Of a stretch of 60,202 bases of DNA, positions 36,994 through 45,968 are shown piece after piece. The notes below the pieces were generated by a model that had not been told where the DNA came from, searched no databases, and was given only the letters and a program-made list of their open reading frames with translations. The position numbers were made by a program, and so were the translations under genes. Position 1 is the stretch's first letter; every line of letters starts with the position of its first letter. This DNA is from Methylomagnum ishizawai (lineage in GTDB: Bacteria > Pseudomonadota > Gammaproteobacteria > Methylococcales > Methylomonadaceae): positions 1 through 60,202 of the forward strand of contig CAMAVM010000017.1 in assembly GCA_945861705.1 (NCBI GenBank). The letters run 5' to 3'.

Positions 36994-39138
36994 GTGAGAA
37001 AAATGACCAAATATTTGTTAGCTGGCTTCTCGGTATTGCTACTTGTCCTCGCCATCGCTGTTTGTCTTATACCTTTTCTTGTTGATCCCAATGACTATAA
37101 AACCGACATTGCAGCTTTGATTAAAAATAAGGTCGGACGTGATGTCGAGTTTGAGGGTGATATTACGGTGTCCGTATTCCCTTGGGTAGGCTTGAAGACT
37201 GAAAAAATGGTGATTAGCAACAAGCTGGGATTTCAAGAGCTGCCATTTATTACCGTTGCTAAAAGCGACATCAACGTTAAGTTGTTGCCTCTGTTGTCGC
37301 AGAAAATCGAAGTAAACACCATCACTTTAGAAGGTTTGACGTTAAATTTGGTTAAGGATAAGCAAGGTGTAAGTAATTGGGCTGATTTAGTTGCACTCAA
37401 CTCATCAGCATCGTCTGATACTCCTACAACCGCAGCTAAGCCCGATAACCAAAATATCCAACCCCAATCCGCGCTGGCCGCACTGACTGTCGGTGGCATT
37501 GCTATAAATAACGCCCAGGTGAATTGGGATAATCAACAAACTGGGGGACGGTTAGAACTAAAAAACATCCAATTCACAGCCGATAAGTTTACCTTTGACG
37601 AGCCAGTAAAAATCGATTTGGCGATGGCTGTTTCCGGTGAGGCGGTAAAGTTTGCTGGAGACGTAAAATTAACCACTGCTTTGCGTGTTGATGAAAAACT
37701 GGATAATTTTGTGTTTATCGATAGCCATTTGGAATGGCTAGATGCTGTTAAATTAAAGTCTGGTCAGTCATTAGCCGTCACGATTACCGCACCCAATGCA
37801 GCCGTCAATGTTACCCAACAAACGCTTAAGTTTTCGGGTTTGCAACTGCAATCTGGTGATCTTAAGCTTGCCGCCGATATCACTGGCGAGCAGTTCTTAG
37901 ATAAACCAACTTTTCAGGGATCAGTCGTTGCAGCTCCATTCAATCCTAGCGTAGTTATGAAACAATGGGATATTGCTCCTCCCCCCATGAGCGATCCCAA
38001 ATCCCTGACCAATCTAGGCGCAAGCTTTCTTTTTCAGGCGAATCCTGACCAAGTTGAATTGACGAATCTGGATGTCACCTTGGATAACAGCCACGGCACG
38101 GGTTCTGTGACGATTAAAGATTTTACCAACCCTGCGATTTTGTTTGATGCTGTTGTGGACGCGATTGATGTTGACCGTTATTTAGCGCCGTTAGAAAAAG
38201 CAAGCAAACCCATAGTAAGCCCTGGTATGGCTATTGCGGCGGGGACTTTTAGCTTGCCGCTGGACTGGCTTAGAAAGCTCGATGCAGAAGGTAAGCTGGC
38301 GTTGGGTAAAATGACATTCAATAAGATGACCTTACAAGACCTGCACTTAACCCTCAGTTCAAAAAAAGGCATCGTTAAAGTCGAGCAAACAGCGAAGCAG
38401 TTTTATCAGGGTAGTTATTCAGGGAATCTTAATATTGATGCACGTACAGAAAAATCGACTTTAGCGTTGGATGAAAAATTAACCAATATTCACCTTGAAC
38501 CTTTGCTAAAAGCCATCAAAGGGGAAGCGAAGTTGGGCGGTATTGTTACTTTATCAACCCAATTGCACGGACAAGGCAGTCAGCTAAAAGAAATCAGCTC
38601 AAACCTTACAGGTAAGGTCAATTTTTTTTTAAAAGACGGTTTTATAAAGGGCTTCAATCTGCAAAAAATGCTTGAAAACGGTAAACAACTGGTCAAAGGT
38701 GGCGCGTTACGCGTAGATTCACAGCACGACCAAACCAATTTTTCCGAAATCAAAGGCACGGCGACCATCAGCAAAGGCTTGCTGCAAAATCATGACCTTA
38801 TTGCCAATACCGCAAAATTACGCAGCACGGGTAAAGGCAGTGTCAACCTTAATACCGAGGGTGTGGATTACAATATATTGACCAAACTGCTTAAAGCGGA
38901 AGCCACCGCCACCACGCCTGAACAAGTTCACGACACGCCTATCGGCATTCATATAAGCGGGACATTTAGCAAGCCGACCTACACACTGGATGTGGCCGCA
39001 TTATTAACCGATAAAAACAAGGCAAAAATCGAACACTTTCTGGATAAAAACAAAGTAAAAATTGATAAATTAATGGATAAGCTGGATAAGAAACTTGGTC
39101 CTGGTGGAGTCGGTGATCTGCTGAAAAAGATTTTCTAG
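36994..39138 (+). CDS. AsmA family protein
   Basis: About 714 residues with an N-terminal membrane anchor (YLLAGFSVLLLVLAIAVCLIPFLV), then the AsmA motif VDPNDYKTDIAALIKNKVGRD. Long repeating beta strands form a bridge-like groove, with a conserved C-terminal AsmA_2 region (KDGFIKGFNLQKML, then NTAKLRSTGKGSVNL). The family assists outer-membrane assembly or phospholipid transfer. The tail is Lys/Asp-rich (about 670-714). The start is GTG at 36994, with ATG at 37003 as an alternative. mutY follows 18 bp later. Confidence 0.88.
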   Translation: MRKMTKYLLAGFSVLLLVLAIAVCLIPFLVDPNDYKTDIAALIKNKVGRDVEFEGDITVSVFPWVGLKTEKMVISNKLGFQELPFITVAKSDINVKLLPLLSQKIEVNTITLEGLTLNLVKDKQGVSNWADLVALNSSASSDTPTTAAKPDNQNIQPQSALAALTVGGIAINNAQVNWDNQQTGGRLELKNIQFTADKFTFDEPVKIDLAMAVSGEAVKFAGDVKLTTALRVDEKLDNFVFIDSHLEWLDAVKLKSGQSLAVTITAPNAAVNVTQQTLKFSGLQLQSGDLKLAADITGEQFLDKPTFQGSVVAAPFNPSVVMKQWDIAPPPMSDPKSLTNLGASFLFQANPDQVELTNLDVTLDNSHGTGSVTIKDFTNPAILFDAVVDAIDVDRYLAPLEKASKPIVSPGMAIAAGTFSLPLDWLRKLDAEGKLALGKMTFNKMTLQDLHLTLSSKKGIVKVEQTAKQFYQGSYSGNLNIDARTEKSTLALDEKLTNIHLEPLLKAIKGEAKLGGIVTLSTQLHGQGSQLKEISSNLTGKVNFFLKDGFIKGFNLQKMLENGKQLVKGGALRVDSQHDQTNFSEIKGTATISKGLLQNHDLIANTAKLRSTGKGSVNLNTEGVDYNILTKLLKAEATATTPEQVHDTPIGIHISGTFSKPTYTLDVAALLTDKNKAKIEHFLDKNKVKIDKLMDKLDKKLGPGGVGDLLKKIF

Positions 39139-39156
39139 CAGGAATAAGTACCAGTC

Positions 39157-40206
39157 ATGAATCCCGCAACATTTCAGCAAAACGTGTTGGCATGGTTTGA
39201 CCAACATGGTCGCAAAGATTTACCTTGGCAACAAAATATTAGCCCTTATCGGGTTTGGCTTTCTGAGATTATGCTCCAACAAACTCAAGTTGCCACGGTC
39301 ATCCCGTATTTCCGGACATTCATTGCCAAGTTTCCCGATGTTGAAAGTCTGGCGCAAGCTCCGATTGATGAGGTGTTACAGATGTGGTCGGGTTTGGGTT
39401 ATTATGCCCGTGCGCGAAACTTGCACAAAGCGGCGCGGATTATCGGTGAGCAAGGTCAGTTCCCCGATACTTTGGATGGTCTCATGGCGTTGCCGGGCAT
39501 AGGTCTATCGACAGCCGGAGCTGTTTTAAGCATTGCTTTCAACAAAAGCCACCCTATCCTTGATGGTAATGTAAAACGAGTATTAGCGCGATATAAGGCA
39601 ATCTCAGGTTTGACGGGCAACAGCCAGGTCATTAAGCAGCTTTGGGAAATCAGCGCTAGGTTTACACCTGATGAGCGAGTGGCTGATTACACCCAAGCCA
39701 TGATGGATTTAGGCGCGACTGTCTGTACACGAAGTAAACCGTCTTGTGAAGAATGCCCGCTTGCGACGGCTTGTTTAGCATGGAAAACTGAAACGGTAGC
39801 TGATTTACCAACGCGAAGAATGACAAAAAAATTGCCCGTCAAGCAATTGATATTTTTGCTATTACACAATAATCAACAGGTTATGCTGGAAAAAAGACCA
39901 CCTACCGGTATCTGGGGTGGGCTATGGAGTTTGCCGGAGTTTGCCAGTGAGGATGATGCTGAGAATTGGTGTAACCTCAATAACATTGCTATAGACCATC
40001 GAAAATCCGGTAATCAGCAACGACATACCTTTTCGCATTACCACTTGGATTACACCCCATTAGTTATCGAAACGAATAGCACAATGGACTTTATCCAGGA
40101 AAATGATCGAGTTAACTGGTATAACAACCAACAAATCAAGCAACTAGGGCTTTCTGCACCTATTAAACTGCTATTGCAACAACACTTCAAAGGAGAACAA
40201 AAATGA
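39157..40206 (+). CDS. mutY: A/G-specific adenine DNA glycosylase
   Basis: A 349-residue base-excision enzyme that removes A opposite 8-oxoG. The catalytic Glu is in WLSEIMLQQTQV, and the helix-hairpin-helix plus Asp is in LPGIGLSTAGAVLS and PILDGNVKRV. The 4Fe-4S cluster cysteines appear as C-x6-C-x2-C-x5-C (CTRSKPSCEECPLATAC). A C-terminal NUDIX-like 8-oxoG recognition domain runs from about residue 225. The next gene overlaps it by four bases. Confidence 0.96.
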   Translation: MNPATFQQNVLAWFDQHGRKDLPWQQNISPYRVWLSEIMLQQTQVATVIPYFRTFIAKFPDVESLAQAPIDEVLQMWSGLGYYARARNLHKAARIIGEQGQFPDTLDGLMALPGIGLSTAGAVLSIAFNKSHPILDGNVKRVLARYKAISGLTGNSQVIKQLWEISARFTPDERVADYTQAMMDLGATVCTRSKPSCEECPLATACLAWKTETVADLPTRRMTKKLPVKQLIFLLLHNNQQVMLEKRPPTGIWGGLWSLPEFASEDDAENWCNLNNIAIDHRKSGNQQRHTFSHYHLDYTPLVIETNSTMDFIQENDRVNWYNNQQIKQLGLSAPIKLLLQQHFKGEQK

Positions 40207-40475
40207 CCCGATTAATTAACTGCGTGAAATTAGGCAAAGAAGCCGAAGGTTTGGACGAGCCACCTTTTCCTGGCGCGAAAGGTCAGGAAATATTTGAGAA
40301 AATATCCAAGCAAGTCTGGAAAGATTGGCTAAGTAGGCAGACCATGTTAATCAATGAAAATAAATTGGCGAGTTATGATCCTCATGCTAGGGCTTATTTA
40401 GCAGAGGAAAGGAATAAATTTTTGTTTGAAGGCAACGACGACATGCCACAGGGCTATGTGCCGCCGAAAGCCTAA
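40203..40475 (+). CDS. yggX: Oxidative damage protection protein YggX (Fe(II) trafficking)
   Basis: A 90-residue cytoplasmic protein beginning TRLINCVKLGKEAEGLDEPPF, with conserved Cys and the PGAKGQEIFEKISKQVW segment. It limits iron-sulfur damage and iron-driven oxidation. The mutY-yggX order with a four-base overlap is conserved in gammaproteobacteria. Confidence 0.96.
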   Translation: MTRLINCVKLGKEAEGLDEPPFPGAKGQEIFEKISKQVWKDWLSRQTMLINENKLASYDPHARAYLAEERNKFLFEGNDDMPQGYVPPKA

Positions 40476-40695
40476 GGCAAAGTTTGCTACATCTAAACTG
40501 ATGTGCTAACGTTCATTCCCGACTTACACGGTTAATATTTCCTGTGTATTTTACTCGACTGTGATGGTGCGGTAGATCTTGAACAGGTTCTAAGAAGTAT
40601 TACCTGTTCGATAAATAGTAAAGAGCAATGATTAATGTCGTTGCAATTCAGTTTTTCTAACTCAAACTCAATATCAACTTCAAGGAGTTCTATTA

Positions 40696-41319
40696 ATGAA
40701 AACATTTGCAACTATGGCAACTATTGTGTTGGCAACACTCACAGGATGTGCTTCTATGCCACAGAACGCGGTACAAACAGGCGGTGCAAGCTTGCCAGCA
40801 AGTACGATGTCCAGCCAACTCCCTGCGGTTGTAACACCCTCTATGGGTACGGTAGCAGGACAATTACCGTCAGTTGGAACTGCTGCAAGCACGGTCGGTA
40901 GTATTGCTGGTGCAACACCTGCGACTGCCCAAGCACCTAGTTTGGTAGGCATTCTGGTTCAGCAGCTAGGAATTACGCAGCAACAGGCAACTGGCGGTGC
41001 AGGTTCTATCTTTTCCATGGCTCAACAAAGCATGAGTCCATCCAGTTTCGGTCAAGTCAGCCAAGCTGTACCAGGGATGTCGCAATTACTCTCAGCAGCA
41101 CCTGCCTTGGGTGGATCTGGTAGCCTTATTGGCAGTGCAGCTAGTGCTCTAGGTGGCGGTAGCAGTCTGGGTAATATGGCCGCATTGGCAAGTTCATTTC
41201 AGAGCTTGGGCATGGATTCCGGCATGATGAGCCAGTTCATCCCCGTCATCTTGCAATACGTACAAGGTCAGGGTGGTTCTACTACCATGAGCTTGTTGCA
41301 GGGTGCTTTGATGCCTTGA
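40696..41319 (+). CDS. DUF2780 (VcgC/VcgE-type) lipoprotein
   Basis: A 207-residue lipoprotein with lipobox LATLTGC (Cys near residue 18). A Ser/Ala/Thr/Gly-rich low-complexity stretch (about 20-80) leads to a helical domain LVGILVQQLGITQQQATGGA and the end motif GMMSQFIPVILQYVQ, which match DUF2780. It probably sits in the outer membrane or periplasm; function unknown. AAGGAG precedes the ATG. Confidence 0.8.
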   Translation: MKTFATMATIVLATLTGCASMPQNAVQTGGASLPASTMSSQLPAVVTPSMGTVAGQLPSVGTAASTVGSIAGATPATAQAPSLVGILVQQLGITQQQATGGAGSIFSMAQQSMSPSSFGQVSQAVPGMSQLLSAAPALGGSGSLIGSAASALGGGSSLGNMAALASSFQSLGMDSGMMSQFIPVILQYVQGQGGSTTMSLLQGALMP

Positions 41320-41399
41320 TCGAAATAAATCGTGTTTGATGCCATTAAGTTAAGCGCGTTTGCATAAGGTAACATCTAAAATCCCCAAAAAATCACTGG

Positions 41400-41425
41400 G
41401 ACTGCCTACAAAGATGTAGGTAGTC
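41400..41425. repeat. Short hairpin downstream of the DUF2780 gene
   Basis: GACTGCCTACA-AAGA-TGTAGGTAGTC forms an 11-bp stem with one G-U pair and a 4-base loop. No T-tract follows, so it is not an obvious terminator. It may be a REP-like unit. Confidence 0.5.
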
Positions 41426-41539
41426 AATACAGGGCGGTGGCACTGTTCCTGCGTTGTCTGCATTCAGTATTTCTTTATTGTCATTAAAAACATAGCATTT
41501 GTCTTCATTTAGACGTTAAAAAATGCAATTCATCCACAA

Positions 41540-42331
41540 ATGGCTAAAGCAAAAGTGACCGCATGGTGTGAAAATTCAATTGGTTATTTTTTGTGCAAAG
41601 GTGGCGACGTACAAAATGCGAATCAAACAGGATTGTTGTCTTCAGTTTATAGCAATGGATGTGGTTTTTACGTCACGCCTGAAACTCTTTGGCAAGTTGC
41701 GATTGTCTTTACAGTTCGCCGCGTCATAAGGCAAACTTGGCTCAACGACCGCGACCAGTTTTTACAGCCTACTAAGCCATTATCCGATGAATTCAAAACC
41801 GACTGCTTAATTTGGATGTTGTTTAATGGCAGCAACTTAACAGCCAGCGCCAACGACCTTGAATGGAACGGCAAGAAATGGAACATCGTCAACCACTTCA
41901 TCCCTTATACCGAGACGGAAGTCAACGCGCCAGACCGTTTTGAATCTGACTTTATGGTGCAATACCTGGCGGCGTTGCAAGCCAAGCAGGTGGAGTGCGT
42001 AGACACGTCTACGCAAGCAGCGTCTACGCACGCTGCACGCGGCGACATGTCGCCGCACTCCAGCATTTCCCTAGAAGCACAGGCGGTCTTGGATGCCGGA
42101 CGAGTGTTATGGCAAGCGTATTTCGCCGAAACCGACGTGCGTAGCGTCCGTGATGAATTGAAGTTGAACCGCGCCGATGTGGGCTGGTATCAAATTCGCA
42201 ATGCGCTCAAAGCGCGTAATGCCAGCGGCGATAACGTAGCCATTGATTTTAAGCCGTTTGAAACGGCATACAAAACTTTGAGCGACAAACTGCAACCGCA
42301 AGTGTTTGAGTTAGGCTTTTTGCGGGCTTGA
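41540..42331 (+). pseudogene. Probable 3' remnant of a large restriction/DNA-methylase-type protein
   Basis: 263 codons with motifs such as AWCENSIGYFLCKGGDV, PETLWQVAIVFTVRRVI, CLIWMLFNGSNLTAS and NHFIPYTETEVNAPDRFESD. I associate these motifs with the C-terminal part of large N6-methylase/endonuclease fusion proteins, but only from memory. The ATG has no ribosome binding site, and the frame opens only nine codons upstream (stop TAG), so the 5' part appears lost. Residues about 151-174 are encoded by an inserted palindromic repeat. A RAYT with REPs lies just downstream. Confidence 0.45.
41992..42061. repeat. Palindromic element inserted in frame in a coding sequence
   Basis: About 70 bp with nested palindromes: outer GGAGTGCG/CGCACTCC, inner GTAGACACGTCTAC, and GCGGCGACATGTCGCCGC. 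It encodes a Ser/Thr/Ala-rich stretch (CVDTSTQAASTHAARGDMSP) between two segments that look contiguous in the parent protein. The GC-rich make-up differs from its surroundings. Confidence 0.7.
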
Positions 42332-42355
42332 TTTATGCTTAAATATAGAATGCTT

Positions 42356-42464
42356 GTTCCCAAGCTCCAGCTTGGGAACACACACCTTGGAAGCTCTAGC
42401 TTCAAGCATTAATAAAGGAAGCCAGAGCTTCCAAAAATAGCATTCCCAAGCCGGAGCTTGGGAA
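42356..42464. repeat. REP array upstream of the RAYT gene
   Basis: Four hairpins: GTTCCCAAGCT-CC-AGCTTGGGAAC (42356-42379), CTTGGAAGCT..AGCTTCAAG (42386-42406), GGAAGC-CAGA-GCTTCC (42417-42432), and TTCCCAAGC-CGGA-GCTTGGGAA (42443-42464). The first and last are the same REP type found on the other side of the gene. Confidence 0.8.
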
Positions 42465-42517
42465 CGAGCGTAATCTGGAGATTGTGAACGAGCATTAAAC
42501 TAGCGTAAGATAATCAC

Positions 42518-43051
42518 ATGCCAAGAAGCCGTTACCGCATTTTAAACAAGGACTATCCGCATTTCATGACGGCAACGGTTAACCGTTGGCAACCGCTGTT
42601 CACGCGCACGGAGGTAGTGGATATCGTGCTGGATTCCTGGCGGTTTTTGCAGCGGGAGGCTGAGTTCCAGATCTACGGCTACGTCATCCTGGAAAACCAC
42701 TTGCATCTTATTGCCGCATCGACGGATTTAAGCCGGGATATGCAGCGGTTTAAAGCCTACAGCGCCAAGCAGATCATCGCTTTTCTGGAGCAGCGCCAGG
42801 CTGCGAATATACTGGAGCTGCTGGCATTGTTTAAACGCACGCACAAAACGGAAAGCACTTACCAGGTCTGGGAAGAAGGCAATCATCCGCAATTAATTGA
42901 ATCCGAAGAGGTAATGCGGCAAAAGCTGGATTATATCCATCAAAATCCAGTAAAACGCGGCTATGTCGATTTGCCGGAGCATTGGCGTTATTCAAGCGCA
43001 CGGAATTATGCTGGGCAGGAAGGGTTGATCGAGATAGTGCGGGCATGGTGA
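42518..43051 (+). CDS. REP-associated tyrosine transposase (RAYT)
   Basis: A 177-residue Y1 HUH-type transposase of the IS200/IS605-like superfamily. The metal-binding H-x-H is His61/His63 in ENHLHLIAA, and the likely nucleophile is Tyr81 in FKAYSAKQII. The C-terminal YIHQNPVKRGYV and WRYSSARNY are typical. It acts on REP hairpins that flank it on both sides (42356-42464 and 43102-43125). It is full length with no frameshift and so may be active. No target duplication is expected. Confidence 0.9.
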   Translation: MPRSRYRILNKDYPHFMTATVNRWQPLFTRTEVVDIVLDSWRFLQREAEFQIYGYVILENHLHLIAASTDLSRDMQRFKAYSAKQIIAFLEQRQAANILELLALFKRTHKTESTYQVWEEGNHPQLIESEEVMRQKLDYIHQNPVKRGYVDLPEHWRYSSARNYAGQEGLIEIVRAW

Positions 43052-43101
43052 AGGACGGCGATGTTAGGTTAATCCTGATTCCTAAGTTCCGTTCTATGCT
43101 C

Positions 43102-43125
43102 GTTCCCAAGCCCCAGCTTGGGAAC
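43102..43125. repeat. REP hairpin downstream of the RAYT gene
   Basis: GTTCCCAAGC-CCCA-GCTTGGGAAC, nearly identical to the hairpins at 42356 and 42443. A partial unit GGGCTTGGGAGCGAG follows at about 43138. Confidence 0.8.
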
Positions 43126-43271
43126 AAGCATAGCGATGGGCTTGGGAGCGAGAAAATCTCACTTCAGATTGTAAACACACTGCTCATCCCCGTAGCTAAA
43201 AGCATAAGGGTTGACTATTACAAAGGCTTAAGTATAGTGCTGGGATTATTGAGTGACTGTTGGGGATGTGT

Positions 43272-43771
43272 GTGCGTTTAACCACAAGAGGCAGATATGC
43301 GGTAACAGCGTGCTTGACTTGGCATTTCATGGCAGGGATAGGGCGGTTACCTTGAATGAAATCGCAGCACGGCAAACTATTTCGTTATCGTACTTGGAGC
43401 AACTTTTTGCCTGTTTACGCCGTGCGGGTATGGTGCAAGGGGTGCGTGGGCCGGGTGGGGGTTATCAGCTATGCCTTAAGGAGAGTGAAATTAGCGTTGC
43501 GGATATAATTGCCGCCGTTGACGAACAAATTGATGCCACACGTTGCGGAGGAAAATCCAATTGCCAAGGCGATCAGGCGTGTTTGACGCACGATTTGTGG
43601 ACAGGTTTAAGCACACAAATCAGGGATTATTTAAAAGACATTAGTCTCGCAGAATTGCTGGAAAAGCAACATGTACAGGAAGTAGCCAAACGCCAGCACC
43701 AAAATGTCCAACAAATAATCCAAATACAAAGGAACAAGGCAGGGACGATACGGGAAAATGATCTATTTTGA
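43272..43771 (+). pseudogene. iscR: Iron-sulfur cluster regulator IscR, frameshifted near codon 13
   Basis: The true N-terminus MRLTTRGRYAVTA reads from GTG at 43272. The rest (VLDLAFHGRDRAVTLNEIAA onward) is in another frame beginning at 43310. Adding one base between GCG (43308-43310) and TG restores the expected T-A-M-L-D-L-A of IscR. The Rrf2 helix-turn-helix (ISLSYLEQLF, VRGPGGGYQL) and the three cluster ligands (CGGKSNCQGDQACLTH) are intact. IscR represses the isc operon when loaded with 2Fe-2S. As written, the DNA-binding N-terminus would be lost, or the base is missing by error. The next gene overlaps by 14 bases. Confidence 0.85.
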
Positions 43772-44867
43772 TCATAATGCCACCACCCCAATTGATGATC
43801 GGGTGCTTGAAGCCATGCTGCCGTTCTTGACGACGTTTTATGGTAATCCTTCCAGTTTATATCGGCACGGAAGGCTGGTTAGGAGCGCGATTGATTCAGC
43901 CAGGGAGCAAATAGCCGCGTTAGTTGGGGCGCAGCCCACGCAGCTTATCTTTACCAGTGGTGGTACGGAAGCTAACAATCTTGCTTTGACAGCTATAAAA
44001 CCTCAAGCCAAATTAGCAATTTCTGCTATTGAACACACTTCCATTAGCGAACCAGCCGACAATCTGGCTAGGTTAGGTCACGAATTGAAGTTAATTGGCG
44101 TTGATCGTAATGGGCTTGTTAGCCAAGATGCGATTGATGAAACCCTACAATACCATCCTTATCTGGTTTCCATTATGCTAGCAAATAACGAGACAGGCGT
44201 TATTCAGGATATTGCCCGTTATGCACAACAGCTAAGAGATAAGGGCATTCTCGTTCACACTGATGCCGTGCAAGCTTTGGGTAAAATTACGGTACTCTAT
44301 AATGAGTTGGGTGTGAACATGATGACCATATCCAGCCATAAAATTTATGGGCCTAAAGGTTGTGGCGCATTAATTTTTGACAAAGAAGTTAGCTTAAAAG
44401 CACTGTTTTTGGGCGGTGGACAAGAGCAAGGATTTAGGGCAGGGACGGAAAATAGTCCCGCCATAATAGGCTTTGGTAAAGCGGCGGAACTTGCGGGTGC
44501 AGAACTTGCCCAACGTGCGGCACATTTGCTAAAGCTAAGAAATCTATTGGAAGATCGCTTAACGGCTATTCCTGGCATTTCCATTTTTGCAAAAGAAGCA
44601 CAAAGATTGCCGAATACTGTGCAATTTGGAATTGAGGGAATGGATGGTGAAATGTTGCTCATGAAGCTCGACCAGAAAGGCATAGCGGTATCCAGCGGTT
44701 CCGCCTGTGCCAGTGGTGGCGGTAAGCCAAGTCCAGTGTTGGCAGCAATGGGCGTAGCATCAGAACTTGCTAAAAGTGCAATCCGTATCAGTTTAGGAAA
44801 AACGAATACGGAAGCGGAAATTATCGAATTTACTAATTTATTACAAGCCCTGGTAATCCCAGGCTAG
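43758..44867 (+). CDS. Cysteine desulfurase (NifS/IscS type)
   Basis: A 369-residue PLP enzyme that takes sulfur from cysteine. It shows YFDHNATTPID at the start, the PLP Lys in TISSHKIYGPKG and the mobile-loop catalytic Cys in SSGSACASGG. Length is shorter than the roughly 404 residues of housekeeping IscS and closer to NifS-like forms. It overlaps iscR and is followed ten bases later by iscA, so it supplies sulfur for iron-sulfur assembly. No iscU scaffold is present in this cluster. Confidence 0.93.
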   Translation: MIYFDHNATTPIDDRVLEAMLPFLTTFYGNPSSLYRHGRLVRSAIDSAREQIAALVGAQPTQLIFTSGGTEANNLALTAIKPQAKLAISAIEHTSISEPADNLARLGHELKLIGVDRNGLVSQDAIDETLQYHPYLVSIMLANNETGVIQDIARYAQQLRDKGILVHTDAVQALGKITVLYNELGVNMMTISSHKIYGPKGCGALIFDKEVSLKALFLGGGQEQGFRAGTENSPAIIGFGKAAELAGAELAQRAAHLLKLRNLLEDRLTAIPGISIFAKEAQRLPNTVQFGIEGMDGEMLLMKLDQKGIAVSSGSACASGGGKPSPVLAAMGVASELAKSAIRISLGKTNTEAEIIEFTNLLQALVIPG

Positions 44868-44876
44868 AGGTGGTTT

Positions 44877-45203
44877 ATGGCAGTATCATTAACAGAAAGC
44901 GCGGCTCGTCAGATTACAAGACAGTTGGAAAAACGCGGCAAGGGTGTGGGTTTAAAACTGGGTGTCAGAAAATCCGGTTGTTCCGGTTATGCCTATATCT
45001 TGGATTATTCTGATGCCGTAGCGGACGATGACGCAGTTTTTGAAGATTTCGGGGTGAAGGTCATCGTGCAACAAAATGACCTGCCGTTTATTGACGGCAT
45101 ACAACTCGATTATCGCAGGGAAGGCATTAATGAAGCGTTTCAGTTTAATAACCCGAATGTCACGGGTGAGTGTGGTTGCGGTGAGAGTTTTACGGTTAAC
45201 TAA
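44877..45203 (+). CDS. iscA: Iron-sulfur cluster assembly protein IscA
   Basis: A 108-residue A-type carrier with the three conserved cysteines: Cys35 (KSGCSGYAY), Cys99 and Cys101 (GECGCGESF). It receives and passes on iron-sulfur clusters or iron. It closes the short iscR-desulfurase-iscA cluster and is followed by a strong terminator at 45229-45266. Confidence 0.94.
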   Translation: MAVSLTESAARQITRQLEKRGKGVGLKLGVRKSGCSGYAYILDYSDAVADDDAVFEDFGVKVIVQQNDLPFIDGIQLDYRREGINEAFQFNNPNVTGECGCGESFTVN

Positions 45204-45228
45204 TTGTTAAGGCTGTTCACATAAAAAA

Positions 45229-45266
45229 ACCCAGCTTGGTCATAATAACCAAGCTGGGTGTGTTTT
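45229..45266. terminator. Rho-independent terminator after iscA
   Basis: ACCCAGCTTGGT-CATAATA-ACCAAGCTGGGT, a perfect 12-bp stem, with an A-run before and GTGTTTT after. The flanking A and T runs make it usable from both sides, for iscA and for the convergent PEP-CTERM gene. Confidence 0.9.
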
Positions 45267-45309
45267 AGCAAACGAATAAAAGTAATTCTGCTTGAATAAT
45301 TTGAAAAGT

Positions 45310-45939
45310 TTATGCTGCTACGTTACGCCGAATAGACTTACGTTTCATACCTGTTAAACCCATCAAAGCTGAACCAAATAACCAGATTGCTGCAGGAACT
45401 GGCACAGGCTTAAGATCATAATCAACTACAAGTTTCGCATTTTTGTACCAAAAATCGCCACAAGCAGCTTTAACAGTAGCACTAAATTGACCATCAACAA
45501 TTGATAAGTAGTTTGCTACGTTAATGTTTAGGTCATACCATTTGAACTCATTAATTTCAATTGGGCTGCCGTAGATGCCTGGTATACCTTCAATGTTAAC
45601 GATTTTTGCTTGTTCTAGGGGATCTTGTTGCGTACGTCTATTGGTATCATCGTTACAATGAGAGCTTGTTCCCCCCTGTTCTGAGCAATGATTTCCATAA
45701 TAATCATCCACAGCCAAAAGCCACAATTTAGCAGAATTAATTGTCAGATTATTTCCCAAATTGTATAAGCTGCTGTAATTGATATTAAATGTTTTTGAAC
45801 CACCTTCATTTAAAAATTTTGGTGCCCAAGCGGTATCACTTTGGCTGGTTGTTGCCCAAAAACTTTGTGTTGCTGCTGAACTTACTGAAGAAAAAAGCCC
45901 CAGTATAATAGTTGCGAGGAAATAGTATTGCCTTTTCAT
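45310..45939 (-). CDS. PEP-CTERM exported protein 1
   Basis: 209 residues: a signal peptide (YYFLATIILGLFSSVSSA), a mature domain with one Cys-rich loop (HCSEQGGTSSHC), and a C-terminal sorting signal PVPAAIWLFGSALMGLTG followed by MKRKS. The VPxPAA-WLFGS form is the PEP-CTERM variant cut by exosortase for surface display in an exopolysaccharide context. AAGGAG precedes the ATG. Its leader holds a GEMM-like riboswitch (about 45969-46050) and the TAGGTATTCGTACG motif 227 bp upstream. No exosortase gene is in the window. Confidence 0.9.
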   Translation of the reverse strand: MKRQYYFLATIILGLFSSVSSAATQSFWATTSQSDTAWAPKFLNEGGSKTFNINYSSLYNLGNNLTINSAKLWLLAVDDYYGNHCSEQGGTSSHCNDDTNRRTQQDPLEQAKIVNIEGIPGIYGSPIEINEFKWYDLNINVANYLSIVDGQFSATVKAACGDFWYKNAKLVVDYDLKPVPVPAAIWLFGSALMGLTGMKRKSIRRNVAA

Positions 45940-45968
45940 AAAAACTCCTTAAAACATCAGTTAAAAAC

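Noticed and set aside
42356-42480. CRISPR-like repeat array
   Set aside because: The units are hairpins of two different types with irregular spacing and no unique spacers; they are REPs beside a RAYT.
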